Shown here one piece after another: positions 1-10,900 of a stretch of DNA of 64,000 nucleotides. The notes under the pieces are model-generated. The model saw only the letters and a program-made list of their open reading frames with translations, made no database searches and was not told the DNA's origin. Origin of the DNA: Adiantum capillus-veneris (lineage: Eukaryota; Streptophyta; Polypodiopsida; Polypodiales; Pteridaceae); the NCBI GenBank assembly GCA_014529385.2, contig CM043968.1, positions 28,977,513 to 29,041,512 of the forward strand. Direction: 5' to 3'. How positions within the stretch are numbered: the stretch's first letter is position 1; every line of letters begins with the position of its first letter. The translations under genes were made by a program, and so were the position numbers.

Positions 1-1767
1 GAGATCTGCAAGGTTGTCCTATGTTGGCACATAAGCCAAGCTGATCTCTCTTGCTGAGAGTCTCTCCCTGACATAGTGGTAATGCACCTCAATGTGCTTT
101 GTGCGAGCATGAAAAATTGGGTTCCTCACAACCCAATGCACTCTGACTGTCAGTGTAAATAGTGTTTGCAGTGTCTTGTCCAATACCCAAATCCACCACA
201 AAGCATCTAAGCCATACACACTCAACTGTAGCTCTGAAGACTGCCATGTACTCAGTCCCACAACTAGAAATGTCCACAATAGGTTTCTTCTTGCTCAACC
301 ATGATATGCATGAACTATCAAGAATGAAACAAAAACCACTCGTCGACACTCGCATGTCAAAACAAGCAGCCCAGTCTGAGTCCAAAAAAACATGTAAATT
401 TGGTGGCAATGATCTCCCCTTGGGATAAAACAAGCCAAGATGTAAAGTGCCACTCAAGTAGCAAAAAATACTCTTGATAGCTTGCCAATGCTTAGACCCT
501 GGGCTATGCATAAATCTATTGACTTGTGAGACTACAAACTGAATATTTGGCCTCGTGTTGCATACATAAATAAGGCAGCCAACAACATTTTGGTAAAGAA
601 TGACACCGGTATGATCACCAACATCATGAAGACTAAATTTCAAATTTGTTTCCATGGGAGTGGCAATAGGTTTGCAATCCTCAAGTCCAAACCTACATAG
701 CAATGTCTCTATGTAACTTGTCTAACACAAGGCAATACCACCCTCACATTGCTTAAACTCCCAAGTATGATGCAACAACCCCAAATCTTTCATGTTGAAA
801 GTAGCATTCAAATCAGCCTTATATTCAGCACTATGTCTCTCATTTGGTCCAGTGATCAGCAAATCATCCACATAGAGAACGACAATGAGAAGTGCATCAC
901 CCTCATGCTTTACATACAATGTGCTTTCTATTGGACTGCTACAAAAGCCTCCTTTGACCAAATGAGTATCAACTTTCTCATACCAAGCACGAGGAGATTT
1001 CTTCAACCTATACAAAGCTTTCTTACATTTGCACACTTTATCCTCTTATCCTCTCTTGAAAAAACCGCGAGGCTAAGTTACATGAACTTCCTCGAATATG
1101 TCACCATTCAAGAAAAGTAGTAACTATGTCTGACTAATGTACATCCCAACCAAAATGAGCTGCCAATGCACATAGAAAATGCACAATAGTCACACAACAA
1201 CTAGGAGCAAAAGTCTCCTTATAATCTATGCCTTTTTGCTATGCATAACCCTTTGCAACAATTCGAGCATTATAGCAAACAATCTCACCATTCGTCTTGA
1301 GTTTCAACTTGTAAACCCACTTCATACCAATGGCCTTTTTGCCATAAGTAAAATCACATAATGTGTGTGTGTGTGTCATTCTTAATAAGTGCATCATATT
1401 CAGATTGCATGGTAGTCATCCAATTTTTTGAATTCTGTGCTTCATCAAAATATAGAGGTTCCTCAACATCACATAACCTAGACACAGCCAAAGCATAACA
1501 ATCAAATGCATAAGATGCATGGCGAGAACTTGAACGAGTACGACTAGACAAAGGTGCATCCGATTTACTGTCACACAAAGTATGCAATAGCCATTTTGGC
1601 ATACCTTTAGCTTGCTGCTCATTTTCAGCCCTTTCCTCATCAAGTACATCATGTACATGTGCATCAATAATAGGCTGATCCGTAGCATTTTCAAAAACCC
1701 CCATAAGCTGTACATTTGCCTCAGTGGAATTTACATTTAAGTTTCCACCAGTAAAAAGAGGCAACAA
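1..1767 (-). pseudogene. copia A reverse transcriptase and RNase H (broken, runs off window)
   Basis: The 1767-1354 frame is the linker before RT. 1036-722 contains KKALYRLKKSPRAWYEK and the catalytic YVDD in VVLYVDDLLITG. 703-89 contains the thumb/RNase H part (GCLIYVCNTRPNIQF, DSDWAACFD, TDSQSALG), and 279-19 continues toward the RNase H end. A (GT)n tract around 1363-1377 interrupts the region before RT. Sequence and order match the copy at 37-42 kb; the end of RNase H and the 3' LTR lie outside the window. Confidence 0.85.
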
Positions 1768-1782
1768 ACTGTTATAAATGTC

Positions 1783-2836
1783 CTATGAGCTTACATTATT
1801 GTCTCTAGTACATGACAACAAAGGTTGAATAGAATCTTCCACAAACACAACATCCCATGAAACCAAGATACGCTTCTTTTGCGGATGGTATAATCTATAA
1901 CCTTTGCTTTTAGCACTATAACCAACAAAAATACATTTGACGGCCTTTTTATTTGATTTTTTGCGATGAGTTTGTGGCACCAAAGCATAAGCCAAACAAC
2001 CAAAAACACGCATGCTCTCAATAGGAGGCCTTCTATCATGCCATGCTTCATATGGAGTCACTGCAAAGCTTTTGTACGACACATGTTAAGTACATAGGTG
2101 GCACATATGATGGCTTGAAGCCAAAACAATTGCGGCTTTTAACCATACATTACGTCATTTTTGTAATTGACCTGTTTTCCTTTCAACAACACCATTTTGT
2201 TGAGGCGTATATGGCATTGTACCTTAGTGTTTTATCCCACAAATAGCCAAAAATGCATTAAATTCATGAGACATATACTCCCCCCCCCCCCCCCCCCCCG
2301 CAACCAGAACGGAGGGTGCCCATAGTACATTTCTAGACATTTTTAGCCATAGTTAGAAATTTTTTGAAACACATAAACACTTTGAACTTTGCTTTAAGCG
2401 GATACACCCATGCATGCCAGGAGTAATCATCAATGAAAGTCACGAAGTAAAAGTAATTGCCCAAGGACGGAGTTTACATGAGCCCACAAACATCACTATG
2501 CACAAGCTACAACTTGCATGCGGCCCTAAAATTGAATCGTCCTTTGGAAACTTCAAATGCTGCATCTTACCCAAAATACATCCTTCACAACATGTTTGAC
2601 AAGTGCTTCAAGAGGAGGCAAAGAAGCAACCATATCAAATTTTTGCAAACGTAGCAAAGTGTCAAATGCCCAAAACATGCATGCCAAAGTTTTGCCTCTG
2701 AAACAGCCTTTAAATCCACAACTGCATTTGCAAAATTCTGCCCACACTTGTCATACAAAGTGAGCTTATATAGCCCATGGCATAAAATTTCAGATGCAAC
2801 AATTTCATCATGAAATTGAGATCGTGTATTGTACAT
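1783..2836 (-). pseudogene. copia A integrase region (broken)
   Basis: Pieces of integrase appear in three frames. The 2836-2585 frame carries the zinc-binding H...H part (KLWHACFGHL) and a nearby C-x2-C. The core around 2500-2200 is recognisable only as fragments, including a damaged version of the NGVAERKN catalytic-glutamate motif near 2180-2200. The 2082-1783 frame carries the typical copia stretch TPYEAWHDRRP and GYSAKSKGYRLYHP. The C run at 2280-2299 replaces coding sequence between core motifs. The sequence is clearly inactive. Confidence 0.75.
2280..2299. repeat. 20-base C homopolymer in copia A copy 1
   Basis: Twenty consecutive C in the integrase part of a dead element; the full copy has the sequence 'cgaggggggga' near 39850 at the equivalent place, so a short G tract has expanded. 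Confidence 0.9.
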
Positions 2837-2983
2837 TTGTCATCCACAAATTTGACTACAAGACCAAATCTAGCAAGTGCAGATATAGACAAAAGATTCT
2901 TCTTGATCCTAGGTACATACAGTGCATCAACAAGTGTGAAAGGACTACCATTTGCAACAATAAGCACAAGCTTTCCAACTCCC

Positions 2984-3567
2984 TTAACTGGATAAGAGGC
3001 ATGGTTTTCCAACTCCCTTAACTGGATAAGAGACGTGGTTTTCACAAGTGATTGTATTCATGTGAGGGACACCCTCGAGAGAGGTAAACAAGTCACGATG
3101 AGATGTAATGTGCTTTATGGCACCATTGTCAAAGTACCATACATAAATATCTGCAACAACTGACATACATGCATCATGGGCAAAAGGATCATAAGTGCAC
3201 TTTGCACTAAAATCCCATTTGGCATCAACATCAGCATCACAACCTCCTTTCACAGAAGACTCAACAATAGCTTCACTTGTAATGGAATCAACCTCTTTCT
3301 TCTTAGCCTCTTTTGCCATCAATTTTGAACACTTCTTGATCAAATGATCATTAGCTTTACAATAAAGGCAACGCGTCTTCTTTTTCACCAGAATTTCTAG
3401 ATGAAGTGTTGCCAACAGAAGCATTAGAAACATGTGCCTTTTCTGTCTCGCAGAAGAACCATGAGAAGTGGTTGCATTACTGTTACCACTTTTTCTTTGA
3501 GCAGTAGTAAAAGCTTGTTCAACTACACGCTATATAGCCCTGTTTTTTTTGGAAAGTGACTCTTTAT
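2984..3567 (-). pseudogene. copia A gag C-terminus and protease (broken)
   Basis: The frame at 3433-2984 holds a CCHC zinc knuckle (CLYCKANDHLIKKC) followed by a lysine-rich stretch. The pepsin-like motif WYFDNGAIKHIT follows. In copia elements the protease motif is usually D-S/T-G-A; here the middle residue is asparagine, and the same change is present in the full copy at 37-42 kb. Similarity to that copy continues upstream to about 3567, within gag, then stops. The start of gag is missing. Confidence 0.8.
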
Positions 3568-4970
3568 AGCCCTACATTGGTTGGCCCATGCCTTAATTCA
3601 AGCAATACAACATACGATGGGGGGAAACTTTAAAACATCCTACCAAAGGTGGTCATCCTCTTGCAAACACTTCTCTTGTCGCTTGATGCATGTTATTCTT
3701 CTTCTTCTTTTTCTCCTTCTTGTGCTCAAAAATTGACCTCTTGATCAAAATAGTTCTAATAATGTGAAAATTTATTAACCTTCTTCCTTGATCTCATCCT
3801 AGAATGATTGAACACTTAGGACAGCTATTCCACGTTGGTCAATTAGAGTTAGCTCAAATCAGACAAGGCTAGAATGAAATGCAAAGACTGCAACTGAAAT
3901 ATAGAGTGAAATGGAAACTGAGACTACACTTAACTGAAGACTAGAACTAGAATATATTCACATTAGTGTAAGCTAGTACAAAAATGTGAACCAAGTTTGC
4001 TCTGAGCTCAATTAGAGTAACAAAGATACAAGAGCATAAAGAGCTCCAAGACACTAAACAGGGATAGTGAGTAGTATGCCAAAATGACTAGTCAAGTAGA
4101 GATCCCACAAAATGAATAGTGAGCCCTATCTATAGCCACTAGACTGGACCTTTCATTGTGCCAGTAAATACAATAATTGCCCTTGGGAGTTACCAGCCTA
4201 GCTACCCACCTATTCCTTCAACTGGCGGTTGTTCCCGCTGTCTACATTCCTTCCCTATTTTCTTTGAGTTTTGGTATATTTCAAATTTTCAGCAATTGGT
4301 GATGATCAGTCAGGCATGTCAGTCTATCGGACCCTATTTCATTTATCTAGAGCCTTCTTCTTCAACGATCAATAAAGGACTCTCGGTGGTGTATTGGAAT
4401 CGTCTGGAGCACTGAAACCGACCCTTTCTTTTTTTATCAACTTGTAAATGGCTTCCTGGTCTAGTTGTCTCTATGCTCAGTCATCATCATTTTTATCTCC
4501 TATGGTGTTAAGGCCTCCCAAGTCTTTGAATCAATGTCGTACAAAGTGGTTTTACCTTTGGTTAATTGGCCCTTGCAAGTTTATCATAAAATAATGCTAT
4601 ATGGATCCATCCTACTGGTAGTGACTGATTAACTTCAATCCTTGCTTCAAACAATACTTCAGCTATTTCTCTGAATTGTGGTTCAAAAGCTTCCTTGTTC
4701 GTCAATCCCTTTTCTAGAATTTTGGAGGCTTTGACATTTAGCTGAGTCAGCTCAATGGTGATTCAAATCAGTGCACCAATTTGGCTTCTCCATTGCCCCA
4801 TTTTGAGTCAAAAGTTCTTGAGATCTGCTTTTAGTTCTTATGTTACTAGCTTCTCTTCAGCTTTATTAAGAGCCTCTCGCCATGCAGTCGACTCAACTTT
4901 TCTCCTTTCATACCATTCCCTTAGTTGATTGACAATCCAAATATATTTTTGTCTATCAGCACGCTCAGTA
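3568..4970. other. no gene seen; possible LTR of gypsy element F
   Basis: No credible reading frame was found. On the minus strand, about 4140 to 3600 looks like LTR-type sequence: a TATA-like element (GGCTATAGATAG, near 4128-4139) followed by a promoter-like leader. It would be the 3' LTR of the gypsy remnant to its right, but no second LTR copy is available in the window for comparison. Confidence 0.3.
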
Positions 4971-4973
4971 TAC

Positions 4974-6925
4974 CTAGGGTACAACGCAAGAAAGAACCGA
5001 GGTAATTATTCCTCCTTTGCAGGAATGGCATAGAGTAGTACTGATCAATGGTGAATCTGGAACAAACTCTAGGAAGTTCATCAACATCTCATTTTCTTGT
5101 TGCATCATTTTCTTGGTAATTTTGACCATATGATAGAGGCTCTTTAGATGTCTTTCTTGTTCCTTCAGTGTCATCTTGGTCTTTGGCCCCTTGCTATTGG
5201 TGACATTATTTTCCAGGAGTACCTGGATCTGTGGGTGTAGGAATCCTCTGGCACTCTGTATTTGAATCAACCTTTCCTTGATCTAGATTTGAATATCAAT
5301 GGAGGTATCCTTGATATGGAGATTAACCACCATACCATCGACAGTTAAACTCCATTCTGGCACTCTCTCTAATACTTGACATAGCTAGGGTGTCAAGGTA
5401 ACTAGAATACTTGCTGATCATGATAACTCATGAATTTCTAGTCATTTATCATTCTTTTGGCAGCTACATACGGCATCTGAAACCTCTCTAAGTCAAAGTA
5501 GATGGTTTCATCATGCAGAAACTCATGAATTTGTAGTTCTTTTTACTTCCTCAGACTCTTACTGAGTGTCAACAGCTTAGTGGAGTGGTTATGATCCAAA
5601 TTAGAGTCTGAGTCTAGAATGAATTGCTTACGTTTATCAAGTTACTGCACTACGGCTCCATATTTTTGTCTTGATTGTTGTTGGTTATTTGTTTGTGTCT
5701 ATTGCTAGGATGAATCTGTTCTTGTCTTTTCTTGTGTCTGCATTTGTCCCCCCAACATCCCCATCTTTATTGGCATCAAAGCCTTGTTCCTCAGTAGCCT
5801 TTGATCCTCTTGCTATTGAACCTGGTGAGACTGACTACTATCTGTGGTTTTTCGTACTTTTGTGTGGAACTGCTCCAACAAAGCTCTGGTCTTCCTTTTC
5901 TTACCAGATGGGCTTGCCTCAATCTGAGGTTTTGATCTTTTGATTCAAACTGTTGTCATTTCTTTATCTTTATCTTGAATTGTTTGCTCATTCTTAGTAT
6001 CTTTTGAATTGGATGATAGATTGATCCTTTCTTCTTGATGCTTTCTCCAAGTACCTTTGTCCAGACCTTCTAAGCATTGGGATGTGGTGGAATGCAGTTG
6101 TCCTAGTAAAGGAACTACCACACATAACAGGCCTTAAACAAGTTATGCGACTTGACCTTGGTTGTCTATTGCATAACACTGCTAAAAAGAAATTGACTGA
6201 TAATAATATTAGCTTCTCAAAAATATAAGTAAGGTTGTTCTTAAGACCGATTGCTTTAGCGATGAATCTATACAGTGGTTTGCATTCTAGTGTGGCCACT
6301 GGAATGCCTTGTCCATGTGACTTACGCTTCTTTCGAGCTCGTTCATCTTCTTTTAAGTAGTGACTGACCTCATCAGGAGTACATGGTGCGGCCTTGTCGG
6401 TGCATGGTAACATTAGCACATGAGCTAACTCTTCTGTAGTTACTTCCAATAGTGTCCCATTCACTTTAGTTGTCCCCTTGTCACGATTAAAGTGTCTATC
6501 ACCTGTTGGATGATCTCAGGATCAAAAGCAATCTTTGTAGCTTCTACCACCACCTCTAAGTTCCACAGCTTGATAAGCATTTGTTCCTTCTCTTGGAAGA
6601 CATACTCCCCAATCTTGAGGTGCAATATTAAGGAAGAAAATTCTATCATTGATGCCAAGAGGGTTTGATTTTGTGTTGTCAGCTCGCCCATAGTAGCTTT
6701 CATCTTTTCTGACATTTTTTCTCTACCCATACATGAATTGTGTGAACAATCCTGTGTGGAAAGAGAATACTCACTTGCTGATGTTGGAGAGTCAAAGCAA
6801 GGACACCTTGGGCTTCTGGGTAGGACAACAACCACTTTTGGTGGAGAGCGTGTGAGCGGAGATGAAGGTTGTCGTACTGCAAGTGATGCCACAGACGAAG
6901 GTAGAGAAATCTTTATAGGCCACAA
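4974..6925 (-). pseudogene. accessory reading frame downstream of integrase in gypsy F
   Basis: A protein-like region continues in the element's orientation after integrase. It shows as frames 6925-6461, 6464-5994 and 5270-4974, with further weak continuity between 5950 and 5300. The first part contains a heptad-like stretch (MSEKMKATMGELTTQNQTLL) that could be a coiled coil. The second reads VNGTLLEVTTEELAHVLMLP, which resembles the 'plant mobile domain/putative transposon protein' style sequences carried by Athila-like elements. That resemblance is from memory of the pattern, not a search. It is broken by frameshifts. It could instead be an unrelated decayed gene next to the element. Confidence 0.4.
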
Positions 6926-7249
6926 AGCGAGTCACACTAGTCTCTGTGGGTAAATTGAAGGGTTTTGCACTTGCTTCATTGTTATATGTACATGCACCAT
7001 GAATGCTCCACTCCTTTTCTACCCTCGTTTTATGTGCACCATTTGTGACATGTCATTCATGTAGTGGTCAATTTTTTTCCTTATTTTTACTGACAAGATT
7101 CTCTTAATGATTGGTGCATTTATATCCAACCGGTGATTGCTATACTACATTAGCATTGGTTTTTCACTTGTGTGATCCTGAACTGGCTTTATTGGTTCTT
7201 TGATTATCTGAACCTAAACTGGGTCTTGGTGTAAACATTGCATTGGTCC

Positions 7250-9903
7250 CTAAGATGATAATTCCTCTTCCCCCATTGGTCTGATGTGGAATAGATTTAA
7301 GGGTTCTGATTCTAAACTATCTTCCTGTACTAGCCTTAGTGAAGTCTTGTCTGATCTGGCATAGAATAGGTTAATCCTTGCCTTGTTATACACTCTTGGC
7401 AACAGTATGCCTGACACATCTTTCAGTCTGACTGTGCCATTTGAAAAAACCAAGTCAACCTTGTAAGGTCTTGACCAAGTAATCTTCATATTGGGCTTTT
7501 CGGGTCCAAGTTTTGATTGATATAGCAATACCATATCTCTTTTTCTAAATTCTTTGATTTTTATTATTGTTCCAGTGTTTCCTTCTTTGTTGAACTACCT
7601 TTGTTCAAGCATTTCCCTTTGCCTGATCTCATGCAGCTTTAGCAACTCATCTAACCTTTGCTTCAAATTTGCATTATAGTTCATATTGTTCTCTTTGTAG
7701 GCAGTTCTATATGCCCATTGTGTTGTCTGGAGCTTTGCATCCCATTGGTGTGGTTCCTTCTGCACTATCTTCATTAGAATGATCTTAATTTTCTTGTTGC
7801 TACTTTTGATTTTCCCATTGCAACTGGGATAACATGCCGTTTATTTCGTGTGCTTTACTGAGAATAGTTCCATCAGTTCTACATAGTGTCATTGATGAAA
7901 TGGGTACCTTGATTGGAAACTATCTCAATAGGACAACCATATCTACAGATGGTGTTCTCATATAGAAATAGAATAGTTGACTTAGCATTGTTATCTGGTA
8001 GTGCCTTGGTCTCCACCCATTTGCTCACATAGCAGGTAGCCATAATGATATATTTGTTCTTTTTGGGAGTAATTTTCTTAAATGGACCCATGAAGTCCAA
8101 TCCCCATTTCATGAATGCTCCCAATGGTTGTACAGGAGTCAAGGGTGTCATATCAGTTTTTGTTGGTCTTCTCATCCTTTGACAAATATCATAAGTTTTA
8201 CAAAATCCTCTGACATCAGTCATCATACTCTGCCAACATAAGCATGCCTGAAGAATCTTCTTATAAGTTATGTCGGTGGAGAAATGTCCTCCGGCATCTC
8301 CACTATGGGCCTCCATGATGACTTGCATCCTTCCTCCCATTAATATACATCTTCTGAGAACTCCATCAATGCCCAGTCTCTGTAGAGGGCTCCCCCAATG
8401 ATGGTGAACTTTAAGGCTTTTATGATCACTATTTTCTTGTCTTCCTGGGATGACCCATCTAAAAAATTTCCATTTTGAAGAAAATTGTACACATCCTGCC
8501 ATTCTAGGTTAGGTTCCTCTATTGCTAAGTTCTTGAATAATTCCAGCAACCACTGGATCATCTCGAAGAGAAACTTTTGGAAAGGAAGTCTGCACCACAG
8601 TGCATCTTCCCTGGCTTATGAAAGATTCAAAATTCAAACTCCTTTAGGAACATCATCCATCTGATCAAACTACCTTGGATAATAATTTTATTTATCAAAA
8701 ATAGCAGAGCCTGATGATCCACATAAAAGTGAAACAATTTTTCCAGTAGATAATGTCTGGAATTTTTGGCACTGAAAACCATTTTCAATGCTTCTCATTC
8801 AGTTGTGGAATACCCTTGTTCGACCAAGCTAAACCTGCAATTGGCAAAATAGACAAGATATTCTGGCTTCCCATCAGATTGGGCCAATAGTGCCCCCATT
8901 GCCATTCTTGATGCATCAACATGCACATGGAAAATTTATATATCCCAGTCTGTTCGGCAAAGGACTGGCTTCCTGCTGATCGCATCTTTTGAGCATTGAA
9001 AACTCTGAAAATTACATCCCAGTTTAATTGGCAAAGGACTGGCTTCATGTTGATCGCATCTTTTGAGCACAAAAAAAATCTACACACATTTTGGGGTCGA
9101 GATAAACTTATTCCCCTTCTGATTCGATTCATACAAAGAAATATCTTTTGTTGCAAACATATGAATAAACCATCGATAGAAGTTGACATACAACAAAAAG
9201 AGTTCAGTTCAAGCAGTGTTGTTGGTGCTCTGGTTTGCTGAACTTACTTTATCAGAGGCCATCTCAATGCCATTTTTGAAGACAATGTGTCCCAAAAGCT
9301 GTCCTTTCCATACCATGAACACTGATTTGAAAGGGTTTAGGCATATTATTTTCTCCATGTATCTCTCAAAAACCATCTCCAAGAATAGTAGATGCATTTC
9401 CCCTGTGGAGAAGATGGGGAAGTCATCCCCATAAATATGGCCAAAAATCTGTGTAAAATTTTATTGAATATATCCATTATACATCTCTAGAAAATTATTG
9501 GAGCATCACACAGTCCAAATGGCGTGACTAGATACGTGAATGCTTCCCATTCATTGATAAACATTGTTTTAGCTCGATCTTTAGGTGCAATCTTAAGTTG
9601 ATTGTAGCCACTATAACCATCCATAAAGTTGTACATTTTGTGGCATGCAATCTCATCCAAGAGTATGTCTATAAAGGGTAGTGGGAACTAGTCTTTAATG
9701 GTGTGAGCATTCGGCTTCCTGTAATCCACACATACCATTAACTTTCCATTCCTCTTGGGAACTACCACTATTGGAAATAGCCACTCACTGCTTGCAACCT
9801 TTGTTATGAACCCTACCTTGAGAAGATTGTATGTCTTCTCCTTGACCTTCTTAGCATAGTGGGGTTCATCATGTATCTCTATGTTAAGTATGGAGCCGGG
9901 CAT
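7250..9903 (-). pseudogene. gypsy F reverse transcriptase, RNase H and integrase (broken)
   Basis: 9903-9688 carries the RT entry (GFITKVASSEWLFPIVVVPK, then VCVDYRKPNAHT). 9397-9209 carries the palm/thumb LNPFKSVF and LGHIVFKNGIE. RNase H follows at about 9190-8700 in pieces. 8502-7879 carries integrase: HSGDAGGHFSTD, C-x2-C (YDICQRM), the core GLDFMGPF and SNQGTHF. 7534-7250 is the integrase C-terminal end. The catalytic YxDD region of RT between 9687 and 9400 is out of frame. The element is not functional. Confidence 0.8.
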
Positions 9904-9906
9904 ATC

Positions 9907-10489
9907 CTCTTAGGAAGAAGGATGAAGTGCTTTCAAAATTTCAAAATTTTGTGGCATTAGTGGAGAATCAGTTTGGCAAGAAAGTAAAGTGTTTGAGGTC
10001 AGACAATGGTGGTGAGTATGTCAGTAAAGCCTTTCAGAATTTTTGTGATTCCAAAGGCATCAAAAGAGAGTTGACTGCTCCATATAACCCTCCACAAAAT
10101 GGTGTTGCTGAGAGGATGAACCCTACCATACAAGAGAAGTTACGTAGCATGTTACCTTGTCTACTACAGAGGCTAAATATGTTGCAGCTTCAGAAGCTTA
10201 CAAGGAAGCCATATGGCTTGGCCGGCTGGTGGGAGACTTGGGAATCAATGTTGAGATGCCTGTGTTACATTGTGATAGCCAAAGTGCTATACAATTGGCA
10301 AAGAATCCAGTGTTTCATGCAAAGAGAAAGCATGTGGATGTGAAGTATCACTTCATTCGTGAGGTGCTTGAGGACAAGCGATTGCAGCTTGCCAAGATTC
10401 ACAGCACTGAAAACCCTGCTGATCTTCTAAGAAAGGGCTTACCTTCAAAGCGGTTTGCACATTGTCAGGCACTCATGGGCATTGGGTAG
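9907..10489 (+). pseudogene. fused integrase/RNase H remnant of copia D
   Basis: 9913-10145 encodes integrase core motifs (CLRSDNGGEYVSKAF, then PPQNGVAERMN with the catalytic glutamate). Near 10150 it changes directly to RNase H sequence (STTEAKYVAASEA, then HCDSQSAIQL and HAKRKHVDVKYHFIRE), which runs to a stop at 10487-10489. The rest of integrase and all of RT are missing, so about 2 kb has been deleted. The join also shifts frame, so no continuous protein results. Confidence 0.8.
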
Positions 10490-10575
10490 ATGATCATGGT
10501 CATTGTCTACCCGTATTCTATATATATATACATTGTTACCCAGCTTAAAGGCACATTGTCCTTTGAGTGGGAGGT

Positions 10576-10775
10576 TGTTGGGGTGGTAAAGCCCAATGTG
10601 CCGCGCCTAAGTGTTGGGCAATCGGAGACCACTGGGAACTAACACTAACCATTCATTCTACATAAAAGAATAAGGACTCATAACGCTAACACTATTGTGT
10701 TTGGAGTCTACCCAAACCTGTGTCACCTCTCTTCTCCATTGCTGCACACACACACACGCTCTCGCACGCGCTGTT
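10576..10775 (+). repeat. 3' LTR of copia D (end uncertain)
   Basis: It starts with TG immediately after a purine-rich tract and follows the RNase H stop by 86 bases, as expected for a copia 3' LTR. A possible promoter A/T stretch (CATAAAAG) lies near 10660. The right end is not fixed; a short CA microsatellite at about 10745-10757 may be in it or beyond it. Confidence 0.45.
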
Positions 10776-10784
10776 CAGATGATG

Positions 10785-10900
10785 CCCAATTTTTGCCTCA
10801 AATGATCACCCAAGATGTTGACTCTAGGTCCCCCATCCAGTATTACCTTGATGACATTTCCCACTACTTCCCCAACTTGTAGGAACCTCATCATCCCTGA
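10785..10900 (-). pseudogene. gypsy F protease remnant
   Basis: Too short and broken to appear as an open frame, but the minus strand reads GNVIKVILDGGPRVNILG around 10870-10815. This is a retropepsin active-site region of the DGG type known from plant Tat-like gypsy elements. It places the protease upstream of the RT that begins at 9903, so the copia piece between them is an insertion into this element. Confidence 0.6.

Larger units (their letters stand above)
1..3567 (-). mobile_element. Ty1/copia retrotransposon, family A, degenerate copy 1
   Basis: This is a decayed LTR-retrotransposon interior read on the minus strand. From high to low coordinate it shows the end of gag with its zinc knuckle, protease, integrase, reverse transcriptase and RNase H, which is copia order. 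It matches the plus-strand copy at 37394-42479 along its length, including untranslated stretches, so both belong to one family. It breaks off inside gag near 3567 and runs off the window at position 1, so no LTR is visible. Several stops and frameshifts interrupt it, and a 20-base C run at 2280-2299 sits in the integrase part. It is non-functional. Confidence 0.9.
9904..10780 (+). mobile_element. Ty1/copia element D, deletion derivative nested in gypsy F
   Basis: This is a short copia piece in the opposite orientation to its host. It begins directly with integrase core sequence, jumps into RNase H, passes a purine-rich tract (about 10566-10575) and enters an LTR-like region beginning TGTTGGGG at 10576. 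The left end has no LTR, so the copy is 5'-truncated. Host gypsy sequence resumes by about 10785. Confidence 0.75.
4971..10900 (-). mobile_element. Ty3/gypsy retrotransposon F, degenerate, with a nested copia insertion
   Basis: On the minus strand, high to low, the order is protease (about 10900-10785), then a copia insertion (about 9904-10780, plus strand), then RT, RNase H, integrase and a long extra frame. Protease-RT-RNase H-integrase is the gypsy order. The integrase C-terminus shows no chromodomain that I can recognise. With the DGG-type protease motif this suggests the Tat/Athila side of the family rather than chromoviruses, which is an inference. Many frameshifts and stops make it inactive. 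Confidence 0.8.
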
